From assembly GCF_037975245.1 (NCBI RefSeq), contig NC_092569.1:10912501-10976500 (forward strand): 64,000 nucleotides of DNA. The letters run 5' to 3'. This stretch comes from Apostichopus japonicus (Eukaryota > Echinodermata > Holothuroidea > Aspidochirotida > Stichopodidae). Of this stretch, positions 1-18,800 are shown in pieces. The position numbers were made by a program, and so were the translations under genes. Within the stretch, counting starts at the first letter, position 1; the number at the start of each line of letters is the position of its first letter. The notes beneath the pieces are model-generated. The model saw nothing but the letters and a program-made list of their open reading frames with translations, was not told the DNA's origin and did not search any database.

Positions 1-6209
<6,209 letters not shown>

Positions 6210-8953
6210 GTATCGTGGTATGCTAGTAGTATTTTCTGTGTTACTTTGATAAAAAAAACTGCCCCACGGGTAAGTTATACCACAAATACTGTGTCGGGGT
6301 TGCATAAATATATAGGGTGGACGATATTGGCCATTACCACGTTTTGGATTTGTAAACCACGGTTAGTAGAAGTCGTAATGGAAAAACCTTTACTCAGGGA
6401 AGGTGTCGTCTTATGTAATCGATGATGATAAATTTGCGATATGAGAGTTTTCTTTTCTAAAATTCCCTACAGTGTAATTGAAATCTGTATTTCAAATGTT
6501 TGAACTGTATCCTAAGATCAAGATTTTAACGCTTTTGCATAATCGATGTGTTGACCTTTGACATTTTAATAGTGGCATGCCGCGAAATTCTCCAACATCT
6601 CAGAGAAGAGATTGCAAAACAAGGAAGAGTAGTCAACACGTTTGTGCGACTGTCGTCGATGAGATGAACGGTAACATTGACTGGTGGCATACTGCTAACA
6701 ACAATTCCTTGTACTTCTTACATATAGATGAGACTTTAAAAGGAGTACTAATATCCAAATGAAAATATATATATTTATGCTCCAACGTAAACTTGCAAGA
6801 TGAAGAATTAGTGGAGAGTACTGCAAACTAAAACAGAGAAATGTAACAATGCTGGACCCTGAAAATCTGATGAAATTAATACATCACTTACAGATGGTGA
6901 TTATTATTATTTCCTTCCAGGGTGTGCGTGGCATAAATTTAACATGGGCCTCTTGCTACCGACTACAATCCCACCCCTCCCCCTCCCCCTCCCCCCCTCA
7001 ACACTCTACCCCTACATTGCAGCATATATATGATTTATATTTGACATAATCTAGCTACAAGTTGGTTGACCCGGTCTTTCTATTTCGATTATTGCTACAA
7101 CCGCTTGGTATGTGATATATGACCGTTTGAAACCGAAAATCGTCTAACATGCCAATTTATAATATTGCTTCTCTGTCATTTGGAAATATTTCAAGTTTAA
7201 TTCTGCTGTAAATACCCAGACTATAGTAGGCGCAGTGAACATTTTGTCAAAGCATTGTGAATATCTTTATATCATCATTTTATAGCTGTTAAAAGAAAAT
7301 CATGTAATTTGATCATTTGTCCTAACTCCAAAAATTATGCAAACCTATCTTTTCTTAGGTTTTTCATTCCTTATGAAACTAACTAACATTTATTGATCAG
7401 AACATTGTTCACGGACACACCAAAATATAAAAATATAAATTTTTGACTTCTCAAATTTTGACATATATAAAATTTGGGCTTTGTGTTAAAGTTATGACAA
7501 AATTTGTTTTGTCACTTTGTTGTTTTTGTAAAAACACCTGAAATTTTGAATTTGCTTATTTTGTAGAAAAAACTTCCTTCCAAAATGTTAGGACTGCCTT
7601 ACTAGTGGTGTATGCCCATGGCCAGGCTGGTACGATTATTTAATTGTAAAGTAGTGCACAAGTTCATGGCATCTGGACCATCAGGAGTGCTATGACATTC
7701 TTCATTTGCTTCTGCCCTTACCTGTCTACTCACAACCTCTGCACTTCTGCTGATGTTGGAATACTTGTCTGATATATTTGTTTTCTAACAACAACACAAA
7801 ATGTTCATCAGCTGGTATTGAAGATTATTATACCATTACGCTTATTTTAGTCCTGGTGAATATATTGTCCCGGTTTACATCATCTGGAATTTTGCTATCT
7901 GTACATTATTCAATCGCCTCGTTTTCCTCTAGACTCTGGAGTCGAAGATTGGGATTCTTAATTTTTTTGTTAACCAACCATTTCTCCAAAGAAGTTTAAC
8001 AATTGGTCACATTCTTCCTTTCAAGATAGCTATTGGTCCCTTCCAACATGAACTTTGTTGTCATATTTCAGTTTACCATTGTTTTTTACTGGATTTTATA
8101 AAACTGTGTTTTTTAACAATGTGTTAACATATTGTTTGTGTATTTAAAACCTATTCAAGATTTCTTAAAAGGTTACAACAAAGACCTATTCCATGAAAAA
8201 TTTCTTGTCACAATTCTTGAAACTTTGAAAACCTTCCTCTTTCATTTTTTTTGCAATAATTTTGGAATAAAAGTAAAAACTTTGGGCGGTAAAAATGAAA
8301 AATCAGAACATGATTTTCAATTTTCAATTAATTAAGAGGACCTCCATATTTCTCTGTGTGCTTTGAAGTGCCAGGTTTTGCAAGTTTTATAAACTTTCTC
8401 ATAAAAATTTGCCCTTTAGAAGTGACAGTCCATATTAAAAGTCAAGAATTGTCTGTTAACCTGTCTTCAAACTTTTGTCTCCCTTAAACTGGTCAAATCG
8501 ATAGATAGGCTTGTTCTTAGATACAAAGTTCAAAATTACACTGTGTAGTCTTTTACATATGTTAAACAAATACGTTTTCTGTTGTAAGACGACGAAAACC
8601 AAAATATTTGAAAGCAAAATGTGTATTAGATTACCAAGTGAAACTTCACATTCCATAAACTTTTATGTGTTTCAGCATCACTGACTTTTTTTTACACAAG
8701 GACGGCATATTTCTTGTCCAAAATATCGTAGACTTGCTTGGGGAAGATTTCTAGATTTTATTGTACTTATATAGATTGAGAAATAATATGTTATCATGCA
8801 ATTTTTTTTAAATTTTTTATATTTAGTACTATGTTTCTCTATTTCTTTGTTTTACATCGGATCGACAATTATCGAGAATCTTATTCTTTTAATGAGTTGT
8901 ATATATATTATCATTGAACTAATAAGAGTCTGTGTTAAAATTAACCTTTTTTG

Positions 8954-8955
<2 letters not shown>
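6210..8955 (+). other. 3' UTR and downstream flank of the Src-family kinase
   Basis: No coding region is supported here. The 3' UTR begins after the TAG at 6207-6209. The one clear AATAAA I marked is at 8266-8271 and is a possible but unproven polyadenylation signal. The rest is AT-rich with a short C-rich patch near 6970-7000. Confidence 0.45.
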
Positions 8956-9014
<59 letters not shown>

Positions 9015-9031
9015 TATATACACATATATAT
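8956..9031. repeat. (TA)n microsatellite
   Basis: About 75 bases of TA repeats interrupted by two ACACA steps near the 3' side. No SINE tail is visible on either side, unlike several other TA arrays in this window. Confidence 0.95.
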
Positions 9032-9285
9032 TCCTTTTTGTAAGAAGAATACTTAGCAATGTCAATGATCATGTCATTTATATATTTTAAGCTAAACTGA
9101 ATAGTAAGCAGTGATCGTAAGTTTTACACAAGAATTTCTTTCATTCGATTCACTTTCAACAGAAGTGCCTGTCTCGTCTTCCATTCTTCTTTATAAACTT
9201 CATCAAATAGGCTCTCGGGGTCGGCTTATTGCATTGGCATAATTGGAAACTGTGTGGTAGTATTGCGCCATCAGTTTAAAGTAGC

Positions 9286-10060
9286 ATGTGGCTGGTGGTT
9301 AGGGTCATGAGACTGGATTTAAGGATCATGTGGCCCATCTGCTTAGTCATGGGACTAGTTAATAAGAGCATGTGACTAGCACTGAAGGATCATGGGTTTG
9401 GTTTGTAGGATCATGTGACTAGTTTGTAGGGACTTGTGACTTGTTTGCAGGATCTTATGACTGGTTTGAAGGATCTTATGACTGGTTTCATTAGTCATGT
9501 GATTGGTTTGGAGCGCGTGACTTGTTTGAAGGGCTACGTGTTTGTAGGATCATGTGACTTGTTTGTGGATCATGTGACTAGTTTGTAGGATCTTGTGACT
9601 TGTTACCAGGATCTTATGACTGGTTTGAAGGATCTTGTGACTAGTTTCTTTGGTCATGTGATTGGTTTGAAGGAACCGTTAGTAGGAGCGTGTGACTCAT
9701 TTGTAGGGTCTTGACTTTTTCACAGGATCTTCTGACTGGTTTGAAGGAACATGTGACTTGTTTGTAGGATCTTGTGACTTGTTTCTAGGATCATATAACT
9801 GGTTTGTAGGATTTTGTGACTTGTTTGAAGGATCTTGTGATGTGTTTGTCGGATCTTGTGACTTGTTCGCAGGATCTTATGACTGGTTGGAAGGATCTTG
9901 TGATGTGTTTGTAGGATCATGTGTCGTGTTTGTAGGATCTAGTGACATGTTTGTAGGATCTTGGTTCTTGTGACTTGTTTGCAGGATCTTGTGACTGGTT
10001 GGTGTGGTCATGTGATCTATCCACTGGATCATTATACTTCTGTGCCATGTTTCTAGGATT
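9286..10060. repeat. 21-bp minisatellite rich in TCATGTGAC / GATCTTGTGACT
   Basis: Roughly 35 degenerate copies of a 21-bp unit of the form GGATCTTGTGACTTGTTTGTA. Because 21 is a multiple of three, both strands give short open frames with a seven-residue period, for example GSCDVFV on plus; these are by-products. Many units carry TCATGTGAC, an E-box (CANNTG) of the M-box/CLEAR kind. Confidence 0.9.
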
Positions 10061-10251
10061 GTGGCTAGTTGCCAGTAGCAGGTGACTGTTTTTTTCAGGT
10101 TCCTGTAGCCTATTTACGTACTGTGTCATGACATTGATTTTTTTTATTTCTACTAACCAGTGAAAATTACATTTTATCATAAAATTGGGGTCAATTTCTT
10201 TGCACCTTAACCAAAAGGTGACGGTTATTAATGCTTTTTAATGTTTTTTCT

Positions 10252-10293
10252 TATATACATATATATATATATATATAAATATATATATATATT
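10252..10293. repeat. (TA)n microsatellite
   Basis: A short, slightly interrupted TA array. The surrounding sequence is anonymous AT-rich DNA. Confidence 0.9.
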
Positions 10294-11384
10294 GTTGTCT
10301 GTTAGATCTATAGAAATCGTTCTAAGTGAAAAGTACTAAAGACATCTGTTGCATGTCTTCGTACAGTGACTGATAACATTTAGCAAGATGACGATTGTGT
10401 CAAAGGTCATGTATTTTTAGATGTATGACATCATATCATTTGTAATGTAAGTTATTGAGTTCAAAGTGCTGGAGGAAGTGTTTTTCTTTAAAAACATTAT
10501 GTGCGTGCAGAAATCACTTCTGTTTATTTAACCTTTTGCTTGATAACTTACAAAACCCTTGATACTTAATGAGGACAAACCAATAGTCGAGATCCATTTA
10601 CAAACACTTTGCAGTTTGGATAAAGTAAAACAACATGACATATGTATCGTTAAAATCACATCGCAGGACAATTTTTCGTTACATTTCTTAGGGAAGCCTT
10701 CTTGAAAAACTTTGCTTGTAGTATCCATCCCATTTGGGAGTTAGTTCAGTGTGAGCTCAGATGTCCAGTTATACCAACCCCCCCCCTCCCCCCCCAACCT
10801 TCGAACAAGGAAAAATGAGACTCAATTAAAAAGTTCTTAGTTTCTACCATTATCGTTAGGGGTTCTCAAGAATAGCTTTACAGATACTCGAGCATGGCCC
10901 AACCGTGTCAAAAGTTTATTAGTTTCATTGTACGTAGAAGATTCATGTGTTGAATTGTCATTAGACAGTTGACATTCTAACATTAGCATTTAGTTGGTGT
11001 ACAGACTAGCACTAGCACGATACCCCAAACATGTTCTGATGTCACCAACAGACATCCAAACATATAATAGTTATCTGGTGTGTAGAAGATCATGGTGATT
11101 GGTCATCTGTCATCACTGGTGTGGTTCTATTATGTATGAAGGAGGGCGTGGAGGGGGGGGGGGGCGGGAACTGGTCTGTCGTGCCTTCAACAACATTACA
11201 CTGCTACCAATGATACAGTACTTTAAAAACTCAATGTAGGCCCCAAAATAGAAGTTTAAACTTAAAGTTGATGTCACTTCATTAGTCAGTTTAGAACTTT
11301 AACATACTCATATATGGGTACAGGAAGTGCATGTTATCAGTGATATTCATGAGTAAGTCAGGGTGATGAGGGAGGAAAAGTTGG

Positions 11385-11385
<1 letters not shown>
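10294..11385. other. anonymous intergenic DNA
   Basis: No exon or repeat family is recognised. Short C-runs occur near 10780 and a G-run near 11150-11165. Confidence 0.5.
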
Positions 11386-11418
<33 letters not shown>

Positions 11419-11502
11419 GAAAATCGTAATGAGTTGGAAAATCAAGAACAGTGAAAAAACTTTCAGCCTCTACCGGGATTCGAACCACGGGCCTTCCGCT
11501 AT

Positions 11503-11534
<32 letters not shown>

Positions 11535-11535
11535 G

Positions 11536-11569
<34 letters not shown>

Positions 11570-11571
11570 TT
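11386..11571 (-). mobile_element. tRNA-derived SINE copy A (5'-truncated) with TA arrays on both sides
   Basis: Read on the minus strand, 11500-11415 starts in the anticodon arm, then has a B box (GTTCGAATCCCGG), a linker with TTTTTTCACTGTTCTTG, and the tail ATTTTCCAACTCATTACGA. A (TA)n tract follows at 11386-11414. A second TA tract lies at 11503-11571. The same tail occurs at 34.8, 34.9 and 35.5 kb. The A box is missing, so this copy is 5'-truncated. Confidence 0.85.
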
Positions 11572-12925
11572 ATAATAGTTTTGGATTAAATATCTGACAG
11601 TTGTTTTTCACTTTTATTATATCGATTTATGAAGATCCAGGATAATTCTTATCCAGTACAGTCTGGTACCCTCTCCCTCCACCCAGCCCCCTCCCTCCAA
11701 CCACCCCCTCCCTCCGTCTGGCATCCTCCCATAGTCCATCTGGCCACCTTCCCTTTCTATCCACACTGTTCAATCTACCTATGAGTATGTGAAGTTAGTA
11801 CCAGGCCTCATTGTTCTGAAAATTGTTAATATGGAATTATGGATACTTTCAAGTACTTTGGTATTATGCAGTCAGCATTCTTGATGCCTCTTTGTTGATA
11901 AAAATACTTCTGTATTATTTTATTTTTATTTCTTTATATTTTTTTCTAATTTGAAAAAAAAGAAAAAACATGTATAAAACATATTGCATCTATGTTGTGA
12001 GCATATCTTAATTGAATACAATGATTGACAAGTGATTAAAAGGTAGGTAACGAGGGTCAGTCTATTGAAGTAAAAGTTGCAACATTGGTAAGCAAGGCAC
12101 TGTAACTGATTATGAATCCATATTTAGTTTCTAACCACGGTAACACATTGCCTCTGATTTTCTATAGTCATGCAACATTTGCCATGGCATCATTTTGATA
12201 CGATTTATATTTAATCATGTAACGTTTTCCAAAAAAAGGGTTTGTTTGTTTTACTTCGCACAACTCAAATGATAACCATTGCTGTTGTGTTTTGAATCAA
12301 TCAACTTTTTAATTTTTATTAAGCAGGCAAGCTATGTAAAAACTTTTTTTGTATTTTGAATTACAGTTTTTTACCAATGGATCAAAATGTGTGAGGCATC
12401 TCTTTTGAATTTCAAGTGCTTTCTTTTTTTTTCTTTTTATACCTTAAGAAAAAAAAAGTGTCTTTACTGTACAATTACAGTAGAACCCTTCCTCTCTTGC
12501 TGTTAAGTGAGTGGATTAAAGAAGCTTGAACTCACTCCCTAGCTCTGCTGCGTATTAAGTCTGTTTCGCAGACCGGACTAATTTTCTCACATATAGCTCA
12601 ACGTTGCAAATTTCGTTACCTAACTGCCAACAATGGTGTGTGTGAATTAGGGGGAGGGGAAAGGAGGTCATGACCCTACCGTCGGTATGGTGGGAATGGT
12701 TTAGTCACGGCATGTTGAATATCCATTGGGGAGGGGGGGGGGTGTTAGACCATTCTTCTGAGTGTACGGTCCCCTCTTCAACGTCACACAAAAAAAAAAA
12801 AAATCGGGAGTATTTATTAGCACAACACTTTGTTTCAACCTCATTATAGACCTGAATTATAGTCTAAATATGCCTTCAAAAAATCACCAATGATGTCAAA
12901 AAGTCTTTATTTTTCAGGAGTAGTA

Positions 12926-12956
<31 letters not shown>

Positions 12957-13240
12957 ATAGGATTTGCCTTCAAAAACCCGACGGCTACACCCTTTATAAA
13001 ATCCTTTATTCGCCTCTGACCCTGCCATAAAAGTTAATCCCTTACCTACTACAGTCTGGGAAAATTTAGTATTTGCTGCTCCTGACGCCCCTCCCCCACT
13101 CCACCTTTGAAATCATATTCATGCCATTGGCTGACCACGAATTCGACTATAAAAATTGCAAACACACCCATGTCACTTTCGCTTCTGCCCTGCCCCAACA
13201 TTCAGAAAATCGAAGCTTCTAGTTACCTTACCGTTCTATT
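11572..13240. other. anonymous intergenic DNA with homopolymer runs
   Basis: No supported gene. There are C-rich patches at 11660-11720 and about 12928-12940, and G-runs near 12650 and 12730. Confidence 0.5.
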
Positions 13241-13350
13241 AGCAGTACATGTTGCTCAATCTGACATAGGTCCCAGACGGATCGAGGGGCATCGTTTTAG
13301 TAGCGGTACATGTTAATTATTCAATCTGGCAGAGGTCTCAGACGGCTCCT
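13241..13350. repeat. short imperfect tandem duplication
   Basis: Two adjacent segments share GTACATGTT, then CAATCTG, and then CAGACGG in the same order with small indels. Period is roughly 65 bases. Confidence 0.5.
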
Positions 13351-13526
13351 GAAGTAAGGCAGTCTCAAGCAGAACATTTATTCCCTCATCAACAAGAACA
13401 GAAAGTTTCATAACGCGCTTCATGCTATAAAAATACTTGAATAGTAAATTACATCCCTCTTTAAATATTTATTTTAGTGTTTGTCGAAGGTTATGTGCAA
13501 TGCTGTTAGTCAACATCAAGATAGCG

Positions 13527-14027
13527 TTAGAAGTCGATGTAATAATAGTGTGTAGTTCGCTCTCCATGAACGTACGTATAACCTACAAGGAAGAGAATAC
13601 GCTCGGACTGGGATATGCTTCCTGGTCTGTTAAAACCGCTACAATTAATACATAGGTCTAGGAATAGGATAAAAACAAATCGACAATTTTGGTATAAAAT
13701 ACTATCGAATTCAAGAAATGAACTCGATCGACAGTTGGTAAAAATAAAAATACTCGAAATGTCGAGACAAACAGTTGGTATACCGTTGCTTCTACAAAAG
13801 TAGATTTCTACTGGGAGAGATCCCCAAACTGACCACGTTATTTGTTTTCTGTGATTATCGCGAGATTTTTTTCTTCGTAAACTTCTAAGTTTCTGGGAGA
13901 GACTTTCAGACCCTGACATGGGAATTAACTTCAATGACCAAAGGGCAACGACTTTAACAACTCCTCTTTTAGAAAAGATTGGTTCCACCAATGTTGTGAT
14001 AGATTTAATTTTCGATAACTTGAACAC
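13527..14027 (-). other. unrecognised 166-codon open frame
   Basis: An uninterrupted minus-strand frame with no recognised domain. It has a basic stretch (RSLRRKKSRDNHRK) and then a hydrophobic, Cys-rich half. Plus-strand frames over the same DNA (13615-13803, and about 13915-14027 ending FDNLNT) also look protein-like, so which strand, if any, codes is undecided. It abuts the target duplication of the hAT-like element at 14035, so the element inserted beside or inside it. Could be a chance ORF or a decayed mobile-element gene. Confidence 0.2.
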
Positions 14028-14034
14028 TTGAAAC

Positions 14035-15260
14035 CAGGGGCGGCGATCTGTTTCAAATATTGGGGGGACATTTGCTTGGATGCAGGCGAATTACTATCAA
14101 AGCGGAGCGCCACCATTGGTTGGCGCGCAGCGTACAAGAAAATTTCTGGTTTTGATAGCCCCCCAGATCACCGGAAATGGCACTTCTCGGGCTTGAAAAT
14201 GACCAACCAGATGTACACTTTTGCCTGAGAACCAAGTTTTTCCTAATAGTTTTTTTTTCATTCATAGCCTTTTTTCAAGATTGTGACCAGTCACAAATCA
14301 TGTTTGACCTCATTGCATCTCCTGTGGATCATTGCTTTTGTAGGTAATTCTACGTAACGCCCCACAATACCCGTCAGCCCATTATTTGTTCAGAATTTGA
14401 ATAATAAATTCACTTCAAAACATACCTTTAATGTTGCACAAAATTTCATCTATGGACAACCAATATAGAAAAAAAACCTCAACCCCTAACAGACCGGTCA
14501 AATTGCACGAGTAGAGGGAAGTATGATGAAGAATGTTGGTCAAGGAATTTTCGAAAATTCAGACACAGTTAAATAATTGGTGTAAAAATATTAAAACCTC
14601 TTATAACGGCTACTATAAAACTTTGATATCATAAAAAAATACCCAAAAAATATGCTCGAGGGGGGCGGGCGGTCTCCACCCTTCGCCCCCCCCCCCCATG
14701 GCTACGCACCTGCGGTTAGAAATCTTGTAGGGAACAGGCCAAATGGAAACCCAGTGAACCCATATCGATGTGGATCATATATGTGATTGTACGTACTTAC
14801 ACTCATACACAAGATGCAAACCAAATTTCATTACGGATGCGGTCCGTCTAGCTATTCATTTCGAAAAAAAAGTAAAAACTACTTTCGGTCAAATATAGTA
14901 ACAAATTGTGACACGGTTAGACAGGCGCCTTGCGAGGAATTTGTCAAGGGAGGGGCAAAGCTTGTACCCAGACTTTCTAAGCGTAGCGCCACCATAAGTT
15001 GGCGCGAAGCGCAAAAGAAAATTTTGGCCGAAAATGCCTCCCAGATCGCTGGAAATGGCACTTCCCAGGCCTTGTAAGTTGCATCTTAGCATTTTCTATA
15101 TTGAAATTACTAGCGATATCATAAAAAAATACAAAACATATGCTTAAAAAAAACTATGCCACCAAATATTGGGGGGGGGGGATATTAGATACTATATCCC
15201 CCCACCTAAAATATTGGGGGGGACATGTCCCCCCCGTCCCACCCATGATCGCCGCCCATG
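14035..15260. mobile_element. hAT-like non-autonomous DNA transposon, 1,226 bp, perfect 8-bp TSD
   Basis: Left end CAGGGGCGGCGATC, right end reads CATGGGCGGCGATC on the opposite strand (one mismatch in 14). The 8-bp duplication CTTGAAAC is perfect at 14027-14034 and 15261-15268. Inside are two copies of a ~100-bp module (14098-14200 and 14978-15075) containing GCGCCACCAT, GTTGGCGCG and AAATGGCACTTC. A stretch at 14330-14640 matches 55690-56060 in inverted orientation. The sequence from about 14932 (CAGGCGCCTTGCGAGG) resembles the end at 54205 and may mark a nested relative. No transposase frame is present. Eight-bp TSDs and CA-starting ends fit hAT. Confidence 0.88.
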
Positions 15261-15339
15261 CTTGAAACCAAATTTACACATGATGCTACATCTACATGAC
15301 TCCTTCATAACCATCTCTAAATGAAGGCAATGTTATGAC

Positions 15340-15740
15340 TGCTGTACGTGGTACGTCTAGAATGTCATAAGTCCTGAAATTGATATATGTTGAACTAACT
15401 TGACAATCTGTCAGATTTCCCGCAATTTTCATTGGATGATTTTGTTCGATATATGTCAATTTCTTCCAATCACGAGCGTTCAGGGTTGACATGTGACATA
15501 GTCCTCCAATAAGAGTAGGAGAAACAGACATAGGCTATGTCGAAATTAATTCGATCAGAATCATACAATTTGAATGAGCAAATGTGATCACGAAAACTTT
15601 GGGGAAATAGTCAGATGTCGATTTCTCGTAAATCTGACGATTTTTTCCTAAGAGAGTACGAGAAACTGACGTGCCAATTTATTCGTCATACTATACTGAA
15701 TGTCGAGTTCAGGACTTATGGCACTCCTGGCGCACCACAT
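15340..15740. repeat. diverged inverted repeat in the TMEM14 upstream region
   Basis: The arm around 15340-15400 and the reverse complement of about 15690-15740 share CATAAGTCCTGAA and flanking matches. Minus-strand and plus-strand translations both show FRTY followed by a similar short stretch. It lies 100-500 bases upstream of the TMEM14 start, so it may include promoter sequence. Low conservation makes the extent uncertain. Confidence 0.35.
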
Positions 15741-15837
15741 ACTACAGTGCATTTCCCTTTTACAAGTTCTTTGATTTCCCCTTACTTAGGTACATCTTTT
15801 ATTCTTGACGAAGTAGACGACACAATTAGCTTTGGAA

Positions 15838-18800
15838 ATGACTGACATAGTTGCTTACGGATACGCTGCAGTAGTGGCCTTGGGTGGAATCATTGGCTTT
15901 ATGAAAGCAGGTTAGAAATTGCACATTTTGCCATCGAAAAATAAGTGTGATTATCTTTAGCTCGGTCTCTGTAAGCTACTGTACATAGTAGCCAACGAGG
16001 TACCTAAATATTCTGTGCTAGCCTAGATTTGAGCAGTTACGCGAAATGTCTATAGCATACAAATTCCCTCATTTTAATGCATTTTAATTTCACCATTTAC
16101 CATTTCACCATTTTAATTTCACCAATGCAAAGGCTTGCAGGAATGTTTACTTAAATTGAGCTCTAGTAAGTAGTATATGAGGCGTCGCTGTATATGTGAA
16201 TAACTGACCTAGGCTAGGCTTAAATGGGTTGGCAGAAATCATCGATGCAAAGTTTTGACTCTAGGCCTAGTAAAGAAAAACAACTTCCGCTATTTCAATT
16301 ATTCGCCCCACTAGCCTAATTGGAAGGCATGTTTCAAGGCAAAGGTGAACAACAGGTAGGCTAATCTTTCAAAGAAATACACAATGCCACAATATTCTAT
16401 TCATTCAACACTTGACATGATGTGGTAAAGTCATGTTCAACAGTATTGTTGTACTAGGCTACAGTAACTGTAAAAGCTGCTACAGTATGCCATTTGCTCC
16501 ACTAATTCGCCATCAGCAGTGTCACATTTAAACCAAAAACATTATTTTCCATTCCCACCATCCACCCCCCCCCCTCCCTTTCCCCAATCCAAAGAAAAAT
16601 AGAGAGTGTAAACACTTGTAGCTAAGTAAAACTGCTAATAAATAGAAGTTGAAATTCGGGTACCATTTGCAGCACTGGACAGTTCCATCAGAGTTGGATA
16701 TAAAGTTAACTTCTTTTGCAGCCTACCTGTTGCAAATTAATACGTTGGAGTTGAATAATAGCAACATCATTTAATGTTGAGCTATCCACTGAAATTTTTG
16801 AAAGCATGGAGGTATTTATAAGTAAAAGTACATCTAGGGCAAGCCTACTGTAAATATTATAATGTACTGTACGTAGCCTTATCTGCAAATAGCATAACAG
16901 AAAAAAACAAGAATACATCTATATGACTTTAAATAAAGTGAAAGTTTAATGTGTAATGATTGTTATATTGATGTACAGTACATGTTGACCATTTAGTGTA
17001 CATATCTTTCACAGGGAGTGTGATGTCACTTACAGCGGGCTTGTTGTTCGGTGGTGCAGCAGCCTTCGGAGCAATGCAAACCTCCAAAAATCCATCAAAC
17101 TACCTAATCATTCTTGGTAATCATCTTTTTATTTTATCCTTGATGCTCCTTCTTTAGATATATTCATGAGTCCTTGACTAGGGATGCACCGGATCCAAAT
17201 TTTTGGATCCGGCCGGAACCGGATTTTGCCGGATAGAACATGAAATCCGGTCATATCCGGATAAAATCCGGCCGGAACCGGATTTTTTCATTACACAAAA
17301 GAAAATCATTAATAAGAAGTAGAAGTATGAAACAAGGAGCAAATCTTAGGTGAGGTACGCATATTATAAAGAAGGTGAAATTAAGACCCCATTTATAAGA
17401 TTAAATATGACTTGAAGTGGTGTAATCTACATTCTTTAATAAAATAAATATAATTGTCGACAAGCTTGATACAGTTATGTAAATTTGTTTGCTGGAAAAA
17501 TACTGCATACTACCTATGAAGTTTGTTTTAAAACGGGAAGCTACATTTCACAAATCTCATACTTTATACTGAATAAAAAGAGAATTTAATTGTTGTAATA
17601 ACACTACTATCTGGATTTAGAATCGTCTTTCATTATTCATTATTTGGTAACAAATTTTTACACTGCAATATTATCTGTAAAAAAAAAAAGAAAAAGAAAA
17701 AGAGCTTCATATTATTACAGTAGTTGTATTATTTTGGTTGATCTTTAGAAACAGTGGGTCAGACCATTGAGAAAATTAAATTAAACATGTTAAACCTAAT
17801 TTTTCCTTACTTTGAATGTTTTTATTAATTTTTGGAAATAGTTTACATTGATTTAAGTTAATACCAACACCTTTTTAAGGAATAATTCAGGCCAGATTTT
17901 GAAAAAGATCCGGCCGGATTTTAAAAATATCCGACCGGAACCGGATAATTTCTCACTATCCGGCCGGATAGTCCGGCCGGACCGGATATCTGGTGCATCC
18001 CTATCCTTGACTACTTTACATATAAAGACTGGATGTTAAATACTTAAGAATGTTCATTGAACATTTCCAGACAAATCTTGTAAACGGAGGTGTTAAACAG
18101 GAATCTTCATCCATGGAAGAAAGGAAGGAGTACATTTAGATTAAAAATCCTTTGGGCGCAAGTAGAGATGATCAGCTATGATATGTTTAATGAAAAGATC
18201 ACAACTTTGAAGTCTTTAATGTTTAACTTTTTTCATCATGTATTATGAATGAGTACATACACATTTCTTCTTCACCTGTGTTACCCCGGCCCCCCGTACT
18301 GACCCAGGCACCTGATGCCGTATCCTCCCCGACTCCCCTTCTTGTCAGGCCTTGGTGGAAGGGTTTGTTGTGAGGAACCTTGTCTCATCTTTAATTCTCA
18401 GACTTGTATTTAAAGTTATTTTAGTTTTATACTGTAGTATATATTAAGCTTGTCTTATTATACACACCATACCGTAGCAAGAGGATTAGGCCTGGCTCTC
18501 AAATATATCAGAGTACTATGAACACACTATATAGTTTAGCCGCATGCATACAGTATATATATATGTTATTGTACTAGTAGTGTCTTCTGTACTGCAAAAG
18601 TGTACAAGAAAAGAGAAATATTCATTTTGAATTTAAAGGTAAGATGAACTGCAGTGTTTCAATTCTTCGTAAACTTTTCTTGTTTTGTCCACTAAGACAT
18701 TTGTCTACTTCAACACGCCAGAAGATCTTGAAATAATTTGGATGTTGAGAACTGCCTGGAAAAGTGACTTTAATCCTAACCTAGTCTTTTTAGCAATTTA

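Noticed and set aside
9720-9973. ORFs with seven-residue repeats on both strands
   Set aside because: Created by the 21-bp period of the minisatellite, which keeps frames open; no start context, splice sites or homology.
13437-13655. Plus-strand 72-codon ORF as a TMEM14 upstream exon
   Set aside because: TMEM14 is complete from 15838 and no in-frame splice link was visible.
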